A DNA stretch of 64,000 nt, from assembly GCA_944390345.1 (NCBI GenBank), contig CALXPP010000004.1:1-64000 (forward strand), given 5' to 3'. The notes beneath the pieces were generated by a model, which saw nothing but the letters and a program-made list of their open reading frames with translations, was not told where the DNA came from and made no database searches. Source of the stretch: an uncultured Clostridia bacterium. Lineage in GTDB: Bacteria > Bacillota > Clostridia > TANB77 > CAG-508. Each line of letters begins with the position of its first letter. Within the stretch, counting starts at the first letter, position 1. Below, one piece after another: positions 1 through 8,594 of this stretch. Both the position numbers and the translations under genes were made by a program.

Positions 1-109
1 TTACAGAATTCATTCCTTAAAATTAGCCTAATATAAACTTAATCAAAAACTGTTTAACTTTTTGGGTTCAGTTCATAGCATAATTAAGGACTTTTTTGTT
101 CTATACGAT

Positions 110-1339
110 TTATTTTTTTCTTCTTAAAATCCATCCCTCTTCTGTTTTTGCTGGAATCTCAAGAATTACTTTTTGCTCAGCTCTTCCTGGATTTACAGTA
201 TTTATTTCCTCCATTGTATCTGCATCCCATAGCTTTTCTATTTTAAAAGAAATTGGTTCTATTTGTTTTGGAACTAATAATTCCAAGGTATCTCCTACTG
301 TTAGCTTATTTCTTATTTCTATTAAAGTTCTATTATCAATATCTTTAATAATTTTTCCACCAAATTCGTATTCAGCATTATATTGCCTTCCTGAATAATC
401 TTGGAAATCTTTATTATTTCTATCATTAAAATAAAATGTTGTTAATCCTCTAGTTTTTGTTTTTTCTAACTCTTTCAAATATTTTTCAAAGTTATAATTT
501 TCAGGATCTCTCATATAGTCATCTATTGCGTTTCTATAAGCATTTACTACAGTTGCTAAATAGTACTCTGTTTTTAATCTTCCTTCAATTTTTAGACTTT
601 CTACTCCCATTTCAATTATTTCTGGTATTTCTTTAATTAAACATAAATCTTTTGAAGAAAATATATAAGTACCTTTTTCATCAGTATCAACTGGCATTAA
701 ATTACCTGGATTATTAGTCTCTTCTACATATACATTATATGCCCATCTACAGCTTTGCGCACAATCTCCTAAATTTCCACTTCTACCTGCTAAAAATTCG
801 CTTAAAAAGCATCTTCCAGAATACGCAAAACATATTGCACCATGGCAAAACATTTCTATTTCTAAATCTTTTGGTTTATTTTCCATTATTTCTTTTATCT
901 GTTTTTTATTTAGTTCTCTGCCTAGTACAATTCTTTTAGCTCCATTCTTATACCAAAAATTACAAGTATGATAGCTAACAGTATTTGCTTGTGTACTAAT
1001 ATGAACATCTACATCTGGTGCTGCTTCTTTTATTGCATCTACAACTCCCCCATCAGATATAATAATTCCATCTACTCTTAAATCATTTAGTAATTTTGCC
1101 TGAGCTTTTATATCTTCATAGTTTTCATCCCAAGCATAAATATTTATAGCTGGATATACCTTTACTCCTCTTTCATGTGCATATTTAACAATCTTTTCTA
1201 AATCACTATCTTGAACTTCTGATCGAGAACGCAAAGAAAGTTTTGGTGTACCACAATATAATGCATCTGCTCCATACATAATTGCTATTTTTGCCTTCTC
1301 GTAAGAACCTGCTGGTGCTAGTAGTTCTACTTTTTTCAT
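110..1339 (-). CDS. Peptidase U32 family protein
   Basis: A 409-residue protein of the U32 (collagenase-like, YegQ/RlhA) family. The family signature is visible at residues 162-180 (EMFCHGAICFAYSGRCFLS), with Cys at 165, 170, 177, 193 and 197, which could bind a metal or iron-sulfur cluster. The N-terminus (KKVELLAPAGSYEKAK) is the usual start of the TIM-barrel half. Family members include proteases and tRNA/rRNA hydroxylation factors; which activity applies here cannot be read from the sequence. It is transcribed alone, divergently from the RelA-like gene. The start is supported by the AAGGAAG stretch just upstream of the ATG. Confidence 0.9.
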   Translation of the reverse strand: MKKVELLAPAGSYEKAKIAIMYGADALYCGTPKLSLRSRSEVQDSDLEKIVKYAHERGVKVYPAINIYAWDENYEDIKAQAKLLNDLRVDGIIISDGGVVDAIKEAAPDVDVHISTQANTVSYHTCNFWYKNGAKRIVLGRELNKKQIKEIMENKPKDLEIEMFCHGAICFAYSGRCFLSEFLAGRSGNLGDCAQSCRWAYNVYVEETNNPGNLMPVDTDEKGTYIFSSKDLCLIKEIPEIIEMGVESLKIEGRLKTEYYLATVVNAYRNAIDDYMRDPENYNFEKYLKELEKTKTRGLTTFYFNDRNNKDFQDYSGRQYNAEYEFGGKIIKDIDNRTLIEIRNKLTVGDTLELLVPKQIEPISFKIEKLWDADTMEEINTVNPGRAEQKVILEIPAKTEEGWILRRKK

Positions 1340-1518
1340 ATAAATTTCCTTCCTTTATTTTTATTTATTTCTTAAAAATTTTTAAACTTTTAACTCAGAT
1401 TATTTTATCATATTTTAGCAAATAGCACAATATAAAGCTTGCTGTATTTTTTTGTCTAAATTTTACTTTTTTATACTATTTATGGTATTAATTGTCAACG
1501 AGTTTTACATAAAATCTA

Positions 1519-1565
1519 TTGCTTTTTTAATTTTTAATATATTATAATTAATTTGTTGCAACAAA
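1519..1565 (+). promoter_or_regulatory. Promoter and palindromic operator candidate before the RelA-like gene
   Basis: A -35 like TTGCTT (1519-1524) and a perfect -10 TATAAT (1543-1548) are separated by 18 nt. They are followed immediately by a perfect 14-bp palindrome, TTTGTTGCAACAAA (1552-1565), over the expected transcription start. The RBS AGGAGG lies at 1571-1576. The palindrome position suggests repressor control of the downstream gene; that part is inference. Confidence 0.55.
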
Positions 1566-1580
1566 AAAATAGGAGGTCTT

Positions 1581-2759
1581 ATGCAGAATACAAAAGATAT
1601 TTTTAATCTAAAATTAACCGATATTTCTGGAAATACTTCTGAAGAAATTTTAGATACTTATATAAATAACTTAGAAAATTTCATAAATACTACAAACTTA
1701 CCTAGTAGTTCTTATAAAATATATATGGCCTATCTTAATGGTCTTAAATACTATCAAAGTTTAGCAAATCCCAACGACAATGCCTTTAAAGAGCTTTTAA
1801 GTTTTATGAATAGTCAATATATTACTTTAAAGAAAAAATATCCTAAACTTAATCTTGAAGGCAGAATAAAATCTCTTTTAAGTGCAGATGAAAAAATTAA
1901 AGATAAAATTTGTGAATATATTAAAGAAAATAGAGATTTAAAGAATTTAAATTTTAGTTTAAGAGATTTTATTGCTTTTAGATATATTTTACCTAAAAAT
2001 AATTTTTTTAATTCTGAGTTTCTTGAAGTACAAAGATGTTACAAATTATTAAAAGATCAGATAGATATAGCTGAAAAACAGGGTTTTAATCCTATTCCAA
2101 TTCGTAAAGAGCGTTTAGAAAAAATTAAAGGAAAGCACAATTATAATATAAATCCAAAAGAAGTTAATTTATATATACCTAAGTTTAAATCACCTTTCTT
2201 TCTAAAACGATTTTCTAGCTTTGTAAGAGATTATATTAGATATCCTAAAGAAACACTATATCAATCCCTTCACTACTCGGCCAATTTACCTAATTTTGAA
2301 AATACTTCTCAAAAAGCTATTGAATTTCAATTTAGAACTAGTAATATGCATAAACATTCTGAATATGGTATATTTAGCCATGATAAAATATATAAGCAAA
2401 ATAATTTTTTTCATATCCTTAATGTACCTACTTATATAAAGCCTAATAATTATGGCTTATTAGAACCTCTTACTTTTGAAAAAAATTTAAAAACCAAGTA
2501 TGATGACTTTCAAAATATTTATAATATACCATACTCAGCTTTTAAATCGAAACTTTCTTTAGAAGAACAAAAAAAACTTTTAGATGGTACTCATTGTGCT
2601 GTTTTTAATAATAGTAGTTACAAATGGGAAATAAAAGAGTTAAAATTTATGCCTATACTTGATTATAAAAAATATCAAATAAATCATACTTCTATACAGA
2701 AAAATTTTCGCAAAATAATTAAGCATTCTCAAAAGCTTGAAAAAGAATCAGAAAGATAA
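1581..2759 (+). CDS. Stand-alone RelA/SpoT synthetase-domain protein, divergent
   Basis: A 392-residue protein. The central part lines up with the (p)ppGpp synthetase domain. GRIKSLLSADEK (94-105) matches the ATP-binding pattern R-x-K-x(3)-S-x(3)-K. LRDFIAFRYIL (127-137) matches the strand carrying the Mg-binding Asp (D129). YQSLH (227-231) and IEFQFRTSNMHKHSEYG (247-263) match the end of the domain, with the catalytic Glu at 248. There is no HD hydrolase part and no TGS/ACT regulatory tail, so it resembles a small alarmone synthetase, but it is longer than typical ones (about 200-260 aa), with extra N- and C-terminal regions. It is transcribed alone behind its own promoter and palindrome. 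The nucleotide product is not predictable; a degenerate non-catalytic paralogue is possible. Confidence 0.7.
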   Translation: MQNTKDIFNLKLTDISGNTSEEILDTYINNLENFINTTNLPSSSYKIYMAYLNGLKYYQSLANPNDNAFKELLSFMNSQYITLKKKYPKLNLEGRIKSLLSADEKIKDKICEYIKENRDLKNLNFSLRDFIAFRYILPKNNFFNSEFLEVQRCYKLLKDQIDIAEKQGFNPIPIRKERLEKIKGKHNYNINPKEVNLYIPKFKSPFFLKRFSSFVRDYIRYPKETLYQSLHYSANLPNFENTSQKAIEFQFRTSNMHKHSEYGIFSHDKIYKQNNFFHILNVPTYIKPNNYGLLEPLTFEKNLKTKYDDFQNIYNIPYSAFKSKLSLEEQKKLLDGTHCAVFNNSSYKWEIKELKFMPILDYKKYQINHTSIQKNFRKIIKHSQKLEKESER

Positions 2760-2771
2760 TTTCTATAACTT

Positions 2772-2805
2772 AAAACCACTAGCTGAATAAACAGTTAGTG
2801 GTTTT
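2772..2805. terminator. Bidirectional terminator
   Basis: A hairpin with 10-bp arms AAAACCACTA (2772-2781) and TAGTGGTTTT (2796-2805) sits between two convergent genes, with A/T runs on both sides. It probably ends both transcripts. Confidence 0.8.
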
Positions 2806-2808
2806 AGT

Positions 2809-3141
2809 TTATATAGTTAAATGATTCAAATATTTTTTTCCTTCTTCTTCGTTTAAAATTTTCATATTTAAAGTTTCTTTTTCAAGCTCTTTTAATATGT
2901 TTACTGTATTATCTTCTGAATTTAAATCTATAACAACTAGATTATTAAAAAAATTTTTCCCGAATTTTAGCTCTTTTACATAATTTTCTATTCCTTCTTC
3001 TGCATTTTTCACTGCTAATATTAATTTAACATTTTTTCTTATTTTTTTATATGTATAGTTTTGATATATATTTTCTATTAAACAAATTATTCCATATACA
3101 GCTAAACACCATATTATTGTTTCAAAAATAAAATTGAACAT
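2809..3141 (-). CDS. Small membrane-anchored protein of unknown function
   Basis: A 110-residue protein with one hydrophobic segment at about residues 5-24, then a soluble part. The stretch LILAVKNAEEGIENYV followed by VVIDLNSEDNTV resembles the first strands of a GT-A glycosyltransferase fold (a D-x-x-S-x-D-x-T pattern), but it is far too short to be an active transferase. A GGGGG ribosome-binding site lies 7 nt before the ATG. It is downstream of nothing obvious and convergent with the RelA-like gene. I do not recognise it with certainty. Confidence 0.6.
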   Translation of the reverse strand: MFNFIFETIIWCLAVYGIICLIENIYQNYTYKKIRKNVKLILAVKNAEEGIENYVKELKFGKNFFNNLVVIDLNSEDNTVNILKELEKETLNMKILNEEEGKKYLNHLTI

Positions 3142-3218
3142 CTTAAAGCCCCCTTTATAACTCTTCTAATACATCTTATGTCAATTTTATTTTTCTGTTA
3201 CTTTTTACAAAAAAAATA

Positions 3219-3240
3219 AAACCCTTTCTTTAAGGGCTTT
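3219..3240 (-). terminator. Terminator of the ribosomal-protein operon
   Basis: Reading along the minus strand after rplQ, AGCCCTT and AAGGGT arms form a short hairpin followed by a T-rich run ending in eight T residues (complement of 3209-3216). It fits rho-independent termination after rplQ. Confidence 0.7.
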
Positions 3241-3256
3241 ACTTTAAATTTAAAAT

Positions 3257-3766
3257 CTATACTAATTGTAATAAAGCTACATCAGCATTGTCGCCTCTTC
3301 TAGGCTCCATTTTTAATATTCTTGTGTATCCACCTGCTCTACCTTCATATTTTGGAGCGATTTCATTAAATAATTTATTCATTAAATCTACTCCTTCTAC
3401 TTTATTTACTTTAGTCATTAATTTTCTTCTAGCATTTAATCTTGAAGGCATATCTTTTTGTCTTTTTTCAGTTGTTTCTTCTTTTACAACTCTTAAATAT
3501 TCTTTTCCATTTTTGCTTGTTACTTTTTCTGTAACTTTTTTACCTTTGCTATCTAATTTAGCTTTTACAACTTTTACTTCTACTTCTTCAAAGTTTTTAT
3601 ATTCTTTAACAGCCAAAGCAATAACACTATCTGCAATAGCTTTTACTTCTTTTGCTCTTGCTTCTGTTGTAACAACTTTACCATTTAATATTAAATCTGT
3701 TGTTAAACATTTAAGCATTGCCATTCTTTGGTCAGTTGGTTTTCCAAGTTTTCTTGTTCCTGCCAC
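3257..3766 (-). CDS. rplQ: 50S ribosomal protein L17, with an insertion
   Basis: L17 of the large subunit, last gene of the operon. The N-terminus (RKLGKPTDQRMAML) and C-terminus (GGYTRILKMEPRRGDNA) are canonical. The protein is 169 residues against about 115-130 for the family. The extra material is a charged Lys/Glu-rich block at about residues 55-105, between the two conserved halves. Similar insertions occur in some Clostridia, to my recollection. It follows rpoA by 21 nt. Confidence 0.95.
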   Translation of the reverse strand: MAGTRKLGKPTDQRMAMLKCLTTDLILNGKVVTTEARAKEVKAIADSVIALAVKEYKNFEEVEVKVVKAKLDSKGKKVTEKVTSKNGKEYLRVVKEETTEKRQKDMPSRLNARRKLMTKVNKVEGVDLMNKLFNEIAPKYEGRAGGYTRILKMEPRRGDNADVALLQLV

Positions 3767-3787
3767 TTTATTTCACCTTCCTTAAAA

Positions 3788-4735
3788 TTAATCTTCTTCT
3801 GATGCAAAGTTTAATCCTAATGCAATTAGTTTATTAGTAACTTCATCTAATGATTTTTTACCAAGATTTCTAACTTTCATCATATCTTCTTGAGATTTAT
3901 TTGCTAAATCTTCAACTGTTGCAATTCCTGCTCTCTTTAAGCAATTATATGATCTTACAGAAAGTTCAAGTTCTTCGATAGGCATTTCTAAAACTTTTTC
4001 TTTCTTTGATTCTTCTTTTTCAACCATAACTTGAGTATTCTTTGAAGCTTCTGATAAATCAATAAATAATTCTAAATGACTTACCATTACTTTAGCAGCT
4101 AAGCTTAAAGCTTCAAATGGTTTTAAACTTCCGTCTGTCCATACCTCTATTGTTAATTTATCATAATCAACCATTTGTCCAACTCTAGTATTTTCTACTG
4201 AGTAATTAACTTTTTTTACAGGAGTGAATATAGAGTCTATTGGTAAAACATCTATTGGATTATTTTCTTTTTTATTTTTTTCAGCTACATTATATCCTCT
4301 ACCTCTATTTACTGTCATTTCCATATGGAAATCAGCACTAGCAGATAAAGTAGCTATATGTAATTCTGGATTTAATATTTCAACAGTACCATCTGTTACA
4401 ATATCTCCTGCTGTAATTTCTCCAGCTCCTTTATGGTCAATTCTAATAATTTTTTCTTCGTTATCAAATACTTTTAATCTAACACTTTTTAAATTAACAA
4501 TTAACTCAGGAACATCTTCTACAACTCCTTGAACTGTAGAAAATTCATGTACTACGCCGTTTATTTTAATACTAGTTATTGCAGCTCCTGGTAATGATGA
4601 TAATAGTATTCTTCTTAAAGAATTTCCTATTGTCATTCCATATCCACGCTCTAATGGTTCACATATGAATTTTGCATAATTCCTCTTATCGTCTGCTTCA
4701 ACACATTCGATGTTTGGTTTTTCAAATTCAATCAT
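3788..4735 (-). CDS. rpoA: DNA-directed RNA polymerase alpha subunit
   Basis: A 315-residue alpha subunit, the usual length. The N-terminal dimerisation domain carries [20 protein letters not shown]. The C-terminal domain, which contacts UP elements and activators, is seen in [15 protein letters not shown] and [13 protein letters not shown] Glu/Lys-rich linker joins the two at about residues 235-248. An AGGAGG site sits 6 nt before the ATG. It is co-transcribed with rpsD and rplQ as in other Firmicutes. Confidence 0.98.
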   Translation of the reverse strand: MIEFEKPNIECVEADDKRNYAKFICEPLERGYGMTIGNSLRRILLSSLPGAAITSIKINGVVHEFSTVQGVVEDVPELIVNLKSVRLKVFDNEEKIIRIDHKGAGEITAGDIVTDGTVEILNPELHIATLSASADFHMEMTVNRGRGYNVAEKNKKENNPIDVLPIDSIFTPVKKVNYSVENTRVGQMVDYDKLTIEVWTDGSLKPFEALSLAAKVMVSHLELFIDLSEASKNTQVMVEKEESKKEKVLEMPIEELELSVRSYNCLKRAGIATVEDLANKSQEDMMKVRNLGKKSLDEVTNKLIALGLNFASEED

Positions 4736-4812
4736 TTTTACCTCCTAATAGGTTTCTTTTTTAACCTTTATAAATTTTAACTTTCCTTCGTACATCCTAA
4801 GTATAAATATTA

Positions 4813-5439
4813 TTATTTGTTGTATAACTCAACTATTAAGTGTTCTTCAACTGGTAAATCAATTTCTTCTCTAGTTACTAATCTTAATACTTTACCACTT
4901 AATTTTTCACTATCTAATTCTAACCATTCTGGAATAGGTCTTGTTACACCATTTTCAAGATTTGCTTTAACTACTGGATTATCTTTTCTAATTTCTCTAA
5001 TAGCTACTACATCTCCTGGTTTTACTAAATAAGAAGCTATATTAACTTTTTTTCCATTAACTTCTATATTTCCATGTGTTACTAATTGTCTAGCTTGTGG
5101 TCTAGAAGCACCAAAACCTAATCTATATACTACATTATCTAATCTTGTTTCTAATATTTGAAGTAAGTTTGTACCTGTGATTCCTTTTTTATTAGAAGCC
5201 ATTTCAAAATATGATCTAAATTGTTTTTCACCAACACCATAGAATGATCTTGTTTTTTGTTTTTCTCTTAATTGTGTACCGTATTCAGATAATTTTGTTC
5301 TTTTTTGTCCATGTTGTCCTGGAGCATAGTTTCTTCTAGTTACACTACATTTATCAGAATAGCATCTGCAACCTTTTAAGAACAATTTTTGTCCTTCTCT
5401 ACGGCAAATACGACATTGCTCATCTTTATATCTTGCCAT
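4813..5439 (-). CDS. rpsD: 30S ribosomal protein S4
   Basis: A 208-residue S4, which nucleates 16S rRNA assembly. The N-terminus has the zinc-binding version of the protein ([18 protein letters not shown]). The S4 RNA-binding domain is seen in [18 protein letters not shown]. In many Firmicutes rpsD is located away from the alpha operon; here it lies between rpsK and rpoA. The AGAGGTG ribosome-binding site lies upstream of the ATG. Confidence 0.98.
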   Translation of the reverse strand: MARYKDEQCRICRREGQKLFLKGCRCYSDKCSVTRRNYAPGQHGQKRTKLSEYGTQLREKQKTRSFYGVGEKQFRSYFEMASNKKGITGTNLLQILETRLDNVVYRLGFGASRPQARQLVTHGNIEVNGKKVNIASYLVKPGDVVAIREIRKDNPVVKANLENGVTRPIPEWLELDSEKLSGKVLRLVTREEIDLPVEEHLIVELYNK

Positions 5440-5529
5440 GTGAATTTACACCTCTTTCTAAAATCTCTAAAATTAAAATTGAATGTTCTTAGCATTCTAT
5501 ATATCTCATTTTTATTTATCAAATTAAGA

Positions 5530-5928
5530 CTATACTCTTCTTCTTTTTGGTGGTCTACAACCATTGTGTGGAATTGGAGTAACATCTTTAATCATTGTAA
5601 TTTCTAATCCAGCTGTTTGTAAAGCTCTAATTGCTGCTTCTCTACCAGCACCAGGACCTTTAACATATACATCAACTGTTTTTAGTCCATGTTCCATAGC
5701 TGCTTTAGAAGCTGTTTCTGCTGCTTGACCAGCTGCAAATGGTGTACTTTTTCTTGAACCTTTAAAGCCAAGACCACCTGCACTAGCCCAAGATATTACA
5801 TTACCTTGAACATCTGTGATAGAAACAATTGTATTATTAAAGCTAGAATGAATATGAGCAGAACCTTTATCTATGTTCTTTCTCTCTCTTCTTCTAACAC
5901 CTGTTTTCTTTGTATTAGCCTTTGCCAT
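5530..5928 (-). CDS. rpsK: 30S ribosomal protein S11
   Basis: A 132-residue S11 of the platform of the small subunit. [18 protein letters not shown] and the C-terminal [14 protein letters not shown] are canonical, including the conserved basic tail. It follows rpsM with a short spacer holding AGGAGGG. Confidence 0.98.
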   Translation of the reverse strand: MAKANTKKTGVRRRERKNIDKGSAHIHSSFNNTIVSITDVQGNVISWASAGGLGFKGSRKSTPFAAGQAAETASKAAMEHGLKTVDVYVKGPGAGREAAIRALQTAGLEITMIKDVTPIPHNGCRPPKRRRV

Positions 5929-5962
5929 TTAGTATTCCCTCCTTAATTTATTTCCTACTAAC

Positions 5963-6331
5963 TTAAGCTTTTTTGCTTTTACTTACTAATTTTCTTGGAC
6001 CTTTTCTTGTACGAGCATTAGTTTTTGTTCTTTGTCCTCTTACAGGTAAACCTTTTCTATGTCTTAATCCTCTATAGCAACCAATCTCTGTAAGTCTTTT
6101 AATATTTAAAGCGACTTCTCTTCTAAGGTCTCCTTCTGTTTTGTAACCTTCCATAGCTTTTCTAATACTAGCTATTTCTTCATCTGTTAAATCTTTTACT
6201 CTAGTATCTGGATTAATTCCAGCTTCTTTAAGAATTTTTTGTGAGCTAGCAAGTCCAATACCATATATATATGTTAGTCCTACTTCTACTCTTTTCTCTC
6301 TAGGTAAATCTACTCCTGCTATACGAGCCAT
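5963..6331 (-). CDS. rpsM: 30S ribosomal protein S13
   Basis: S13 contacts the P-site tRNA and the large subunit. I start it at [10 protein letters not shown] (ATG at 6331), giving 122 residues. An in-frame TTG six codons earlier would place the GGAGGTG ribosome-binding site inside the coding sequence, so it is unlikely to be used. [20 protein letters not shown] is the conserved basic C-terminal region. It is preceded by an unusually long, structured spacer after rpmJ. Confidence 0.97.
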   Translation of the reverse strand: MARIAGVDLPREKRVEVGLTYIYGIGLASSQKILKEAGINPDTRVKDLTDEEIASIRKAMEGYKTEGDLRREVALNIKRLTEIGCYRGLRHRKGLPVRGQRTKTNARTRKGPRKLVSKSKKA

Positions 6332-6379
6332 AAATTTTAGCACCTCCAAAATATTTTATCTTTTCCTTTTTATTTAGGA

Positions 6380-6539
6380 TTTTGCGCCTTAAGTTGAAAT
6401 GTATTTAAATACGCAAAAAAGCTAGGTTAATTTTATTTTTGCATATTTAAATAGCCTTAAAGCTAATATATATAAACACAAATATGAAATAAATTCAGCC
6501 GCTACATATTTGTGTTAATATCAAAAATTAAATTAACCT
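6380..6539 (-). promoter_or_regulatory. Structured spacer between rpmJ and rpsM
   Basis: The rpmJ-rpsM gap is about 200 bp, against roughly 20-40 bp elsewhere in this operon, and holds three separate inverted repeats. A 10-bp outer stem pairs 6424-6433 with 6530-6539, overlapping the rpmJ stop. Inside it a 12-bp perfect stem pairs AACACAAATATG (6475-6486) with CATATTTGTGTT (6505-6516). Nearer rpsM, TTTTGCG (6380-6386) pairs with CGCAAAA (6412-6418). None is followed by a clear T run. A ribosomal-protein autoregulatory leader or processing site is possible. Confidence 0.5.
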
Positions 6540-6646
6540 TGTCTTTGTTTATGCTTTGGGTTTTCGCAAATTACTCTTACAACACCTTTTCTTTTGATAA
6601 CTTTGCATTTTTCGCACATTTTTTTAACTGATGGTCTTACTTTCAT
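6533..6646 (-). CDS. rpmJ: 50S ribosomal protein L36
   Basis: A 37-codon gene encoding [20 protein letters not shown] and ending NPKHKQRQG. The zinc-binding residues Cys (CEKC), a third Cys and a His are present, so this is the zinc-containing L36. GGGAGGG lies upstream of the ATG at 6646. It sits in its usual place between infA and rpsM. Confidence 0.97.
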   Translation of the reverse strand: MKVRPSVKKMCEKCKVIKRKGVVRVICENPKHKQRQG

Positions 6647-6687
6647 TTCTTTCCCTCCCTAAATTTATATAAATAATATTTCTTAGC

Positions 6688-6906
6688 TTATTTTGCTCTC
6701 CAAGTAATACGACCTTTTGTTAGATCATATGGTGATAATTCTAATTTAACTTTATCACCTGGGAGAATTTTAATGTAATTCATTCTAAGTTTTCCTGAAA
6801 TATGTGCTAATACTTGATGCCCATTTTCAAGTTCTACTTTAAAATTTGTATTTGGTAAAGTTTCTATAACTGTACCTTCAACTTCAATAACATCTTCTTT
6901 AGACAA
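6688..6906 (-). CDS. infA: Translation initiation factor IF-1
   Basis: A 72-residue IF-1, the normal length, made of a single OB fold that binds the 30S A site. [20 protein letters not shown] and [18 protein letters not shown] are canonical. The start codon is TTG (6906), set by AGGAGGG 8-9 nt upstream; no ATG is available at the right place. Confidence 0.97.
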   Translation of the reverse strand: MSKEDVIEVEGTVIETLPNTNFKVELENGHQVLAHISGKLRMNYIKILPGDKVKLELSPYDLTKGRITWRAK

Positions 6907-7010
6907 GTGTTTTTCCCTCCTATAATTGTAATTTTGGTATTTTTTCTTTTATAAATTACAATTTTTTGCCTATTTTTACCAATAAGCTAGTATAGTATAT
7001 AACACTTTTA

Positions 7011-7778
7011 TCAAATTGTCAATATTTTTGCTTCATTTTCTGTAATTAAAATTGTATTTTCATAGTGAGCTGCTAAACTTCCATCTGCTGTTACTATTGT
7101 CCAACCATCTTCTAGCTCCCAAATATCTGGTTTACCAGCTATTATCATAGGTTCTACAGCTAAAGTCATTCCTGGTTCTAATCTTAAACCTCTACCAGCT
7201 TTTCCGTAATTTGGAATTCCTGGATCTTCGTGCATTTCTTTTCCAATACCATGTCCCTGAAATTCTCTTACTACTGAAAAGCCATAAGGTTTTACATAAC
7301 TTTCTACTGCATGAGATATATCTCCTACTCTATTTCCCTTTTTTGCTTGTTTTATAGCTTCAAAAAAAGATTGTTTTGTAACTTCTACTAATCTTTTTGC
7401 TTCTTCAGATACATTTCCACATAAAAATGTTCTAGCAGCATCTCCGTGATATCCGTTTTTTTCTACTACCAAATCTATGCTTACTATATCTCCATCTTTT
7501 AGAATTTCGTTTTTTGAAGGAATTCCATGGATAACTGCATCGTTTACAGATATGCATAGTGTTGCTGGAAAATTTGGAACTCCCTTTATACCACTTGGAT
7601 AACCTTTCTGTGCAGGTCTTCCTCCTTGTGCTTTTATAAAATCTTCTGCTAATTTATCTAATTCCCAAGTAGAAATTCCTGGTCTTATATTTTTTTCTAA
7701 CATTTCATAAGTTTTAGCTGTTATATTGCAAGCTTCTTTCATAAGCTCTATTTCTCTATTTGACTTTATCGTTACCAA
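7011..7778 (-). CDS. map: Type I methionine aminopeptidase
   Basis: Removes the N-terminal Met from nascent proteins. All five metal ligands are in place: the Asp of SIDLVVEKNG, the Asp of HGDAARTF, the His of GHGIGKEMHE, the Glu of AVEPM and the Glu of HYENTIL. I start it at the TTG at 7778 (product MVTIKSNREIELM, 255 aa) because an AGAGG site lies 8 nt upstream. A second in-frame TTG at 7799 would put that site inside the gene. It follows adk directly and is probably translated from the same message. Confidence 0.95.
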   Translation of the reverse strand: MVTIKSNREIELMKEACNITAKTYEMLEKNIRPGISTWELDKLAEDFIKAQGGRPAQKGYPSGIKGVPNFPATLCISVNDAVIHGIPSKNEILKDGDIVSIDLVVEKNGYHGDAARTFLCGNVSEEAKRLVEVTKQSFFEAIKQAKKGNRVGDISHAVESYVKPYGFSVVREFQGHGIGKEMHEDPGIPNYGKAGRGLRLEPGMTLAVEPMIIAGKPDIWELEDGWTIVTADGSLAAHYENTILITENEAKILTI

Positions 7779-7801
7779 TTTTTTAACCTCTATTTCCAAC
7801 C

Positions 7802-8467
7802 TTATTTATTTTTTAAATACTCAATAACATCTTTAGAAACTTCTTCCTTCATTCTATTTATCTTTTGACTTAAAGTTGTAGAATATAAAGCACCAGTCTT
7901 TTTATAATATTCTGTAAGTGGTGCCGTTTGTTCAAAATAAACTACCAATCTATTCTTTGCTTTTTCTATTGTATCATCATCTCTTTGATATAATTTACTT
8001 CCACATTTATCACAAATTCCTTCTACTTTTGATGGATGCAAAACTGTATTGTAAACAGCCTTACATTCTGGGTTTGAACAAATTCTTCTATTTGTTATTC
8101 TTTGAAGTATTTCATCTTCAGGTGTTTCTAAATTTACAACTATATCTATTTTCTTTCCTGACTCTTCAAGCATTTGATCTAATGCTTCGGCTTGTTTTAC
8201 TGTTCTTGGAAAACCATCTAAAATCATACCATTTTTTGTATCTGATTCTGAAAGTCTAGCTTTTATCATAGAAACTGTAATATCATCTGGTACCAATTGA
8301 CCTTTTGTCATATACTCATTAGCTTTAATTCCAAGTTCTGTTTGTTCACTAATATTCTTTCTAAAAATATCTCCACTTGAAATGGCTGGAATTTTATATT
8401 CTGCAGATAAAATTTCTGCAACACTTCCTTTTCCAGAAGCTGGTGCACCTAACATAATAATAATCAT
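7802..8467 (-). CDS. adk: Adenylate kinase
   Basis: Catalyses AMP + ATP to 2 ADP. A 221-residue long-form enzyme with P-loop GAPASGKGS (7-15), AMP-binding DGFPRTVKQAEAL, and a LID domain holding four cysteines (CSNPEC and CDKCG), which indicates the zinc-binding LID common in Gram-positives. GGAGG lies 7 nt before the ATG. It sits between secY and map, the normal spc-operon position. Confidence 0.98.
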   Translation of the reverse strand: MIIIMLGAPASGKGSVAEILSAEYKIPAISSGDIFRKNISEQTELGIKANEYMTKGQLVPDDITVSMIKARLSESDTKNGMILDGFPRTVKQAEALDQMLEESGKKIDIVVNLETPEDEILQRITNRRICSNPECKAVYNTVLHPSKVEGICDKCGSKLYQRDDDTIEKAKNRLVVYFEQTAPLTEYYKKTGALYSTTLSQKINRMKEEVSKDVIEYLKNK

Positions 8468-8555
8468 AAATTTACCTCCTATTTTTTAAATTCATATATA
8501 AAATATAAAATTAAATTTATTTCTTATATATAAATTTAAATTTTATAAATCTAAA

Positions 8556-8585
8556 TTAGGCAAGGTCTATATAAGACCTGCCTAA
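8556..8585 (-). terminator. Hairpin between secY and adk
   Basis: TTAGGCA-GGTCT and AGACC-TGCCTAA arms form a stable hairpin with one bulged base just after the secY stop. The following U tract is weak, so it may only partly terminate or may be a processing site. Confidence 0.5.
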
Positions 8586-8594
8586 TTAATCTTC

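Noticed and set aside
96-398. Open frames antisense to the U32, ribosomal and spoIIQ genes
   Set aside because: They are mirror frames of well-supported genes, without ribosome-binding sites or recognisable protein character.
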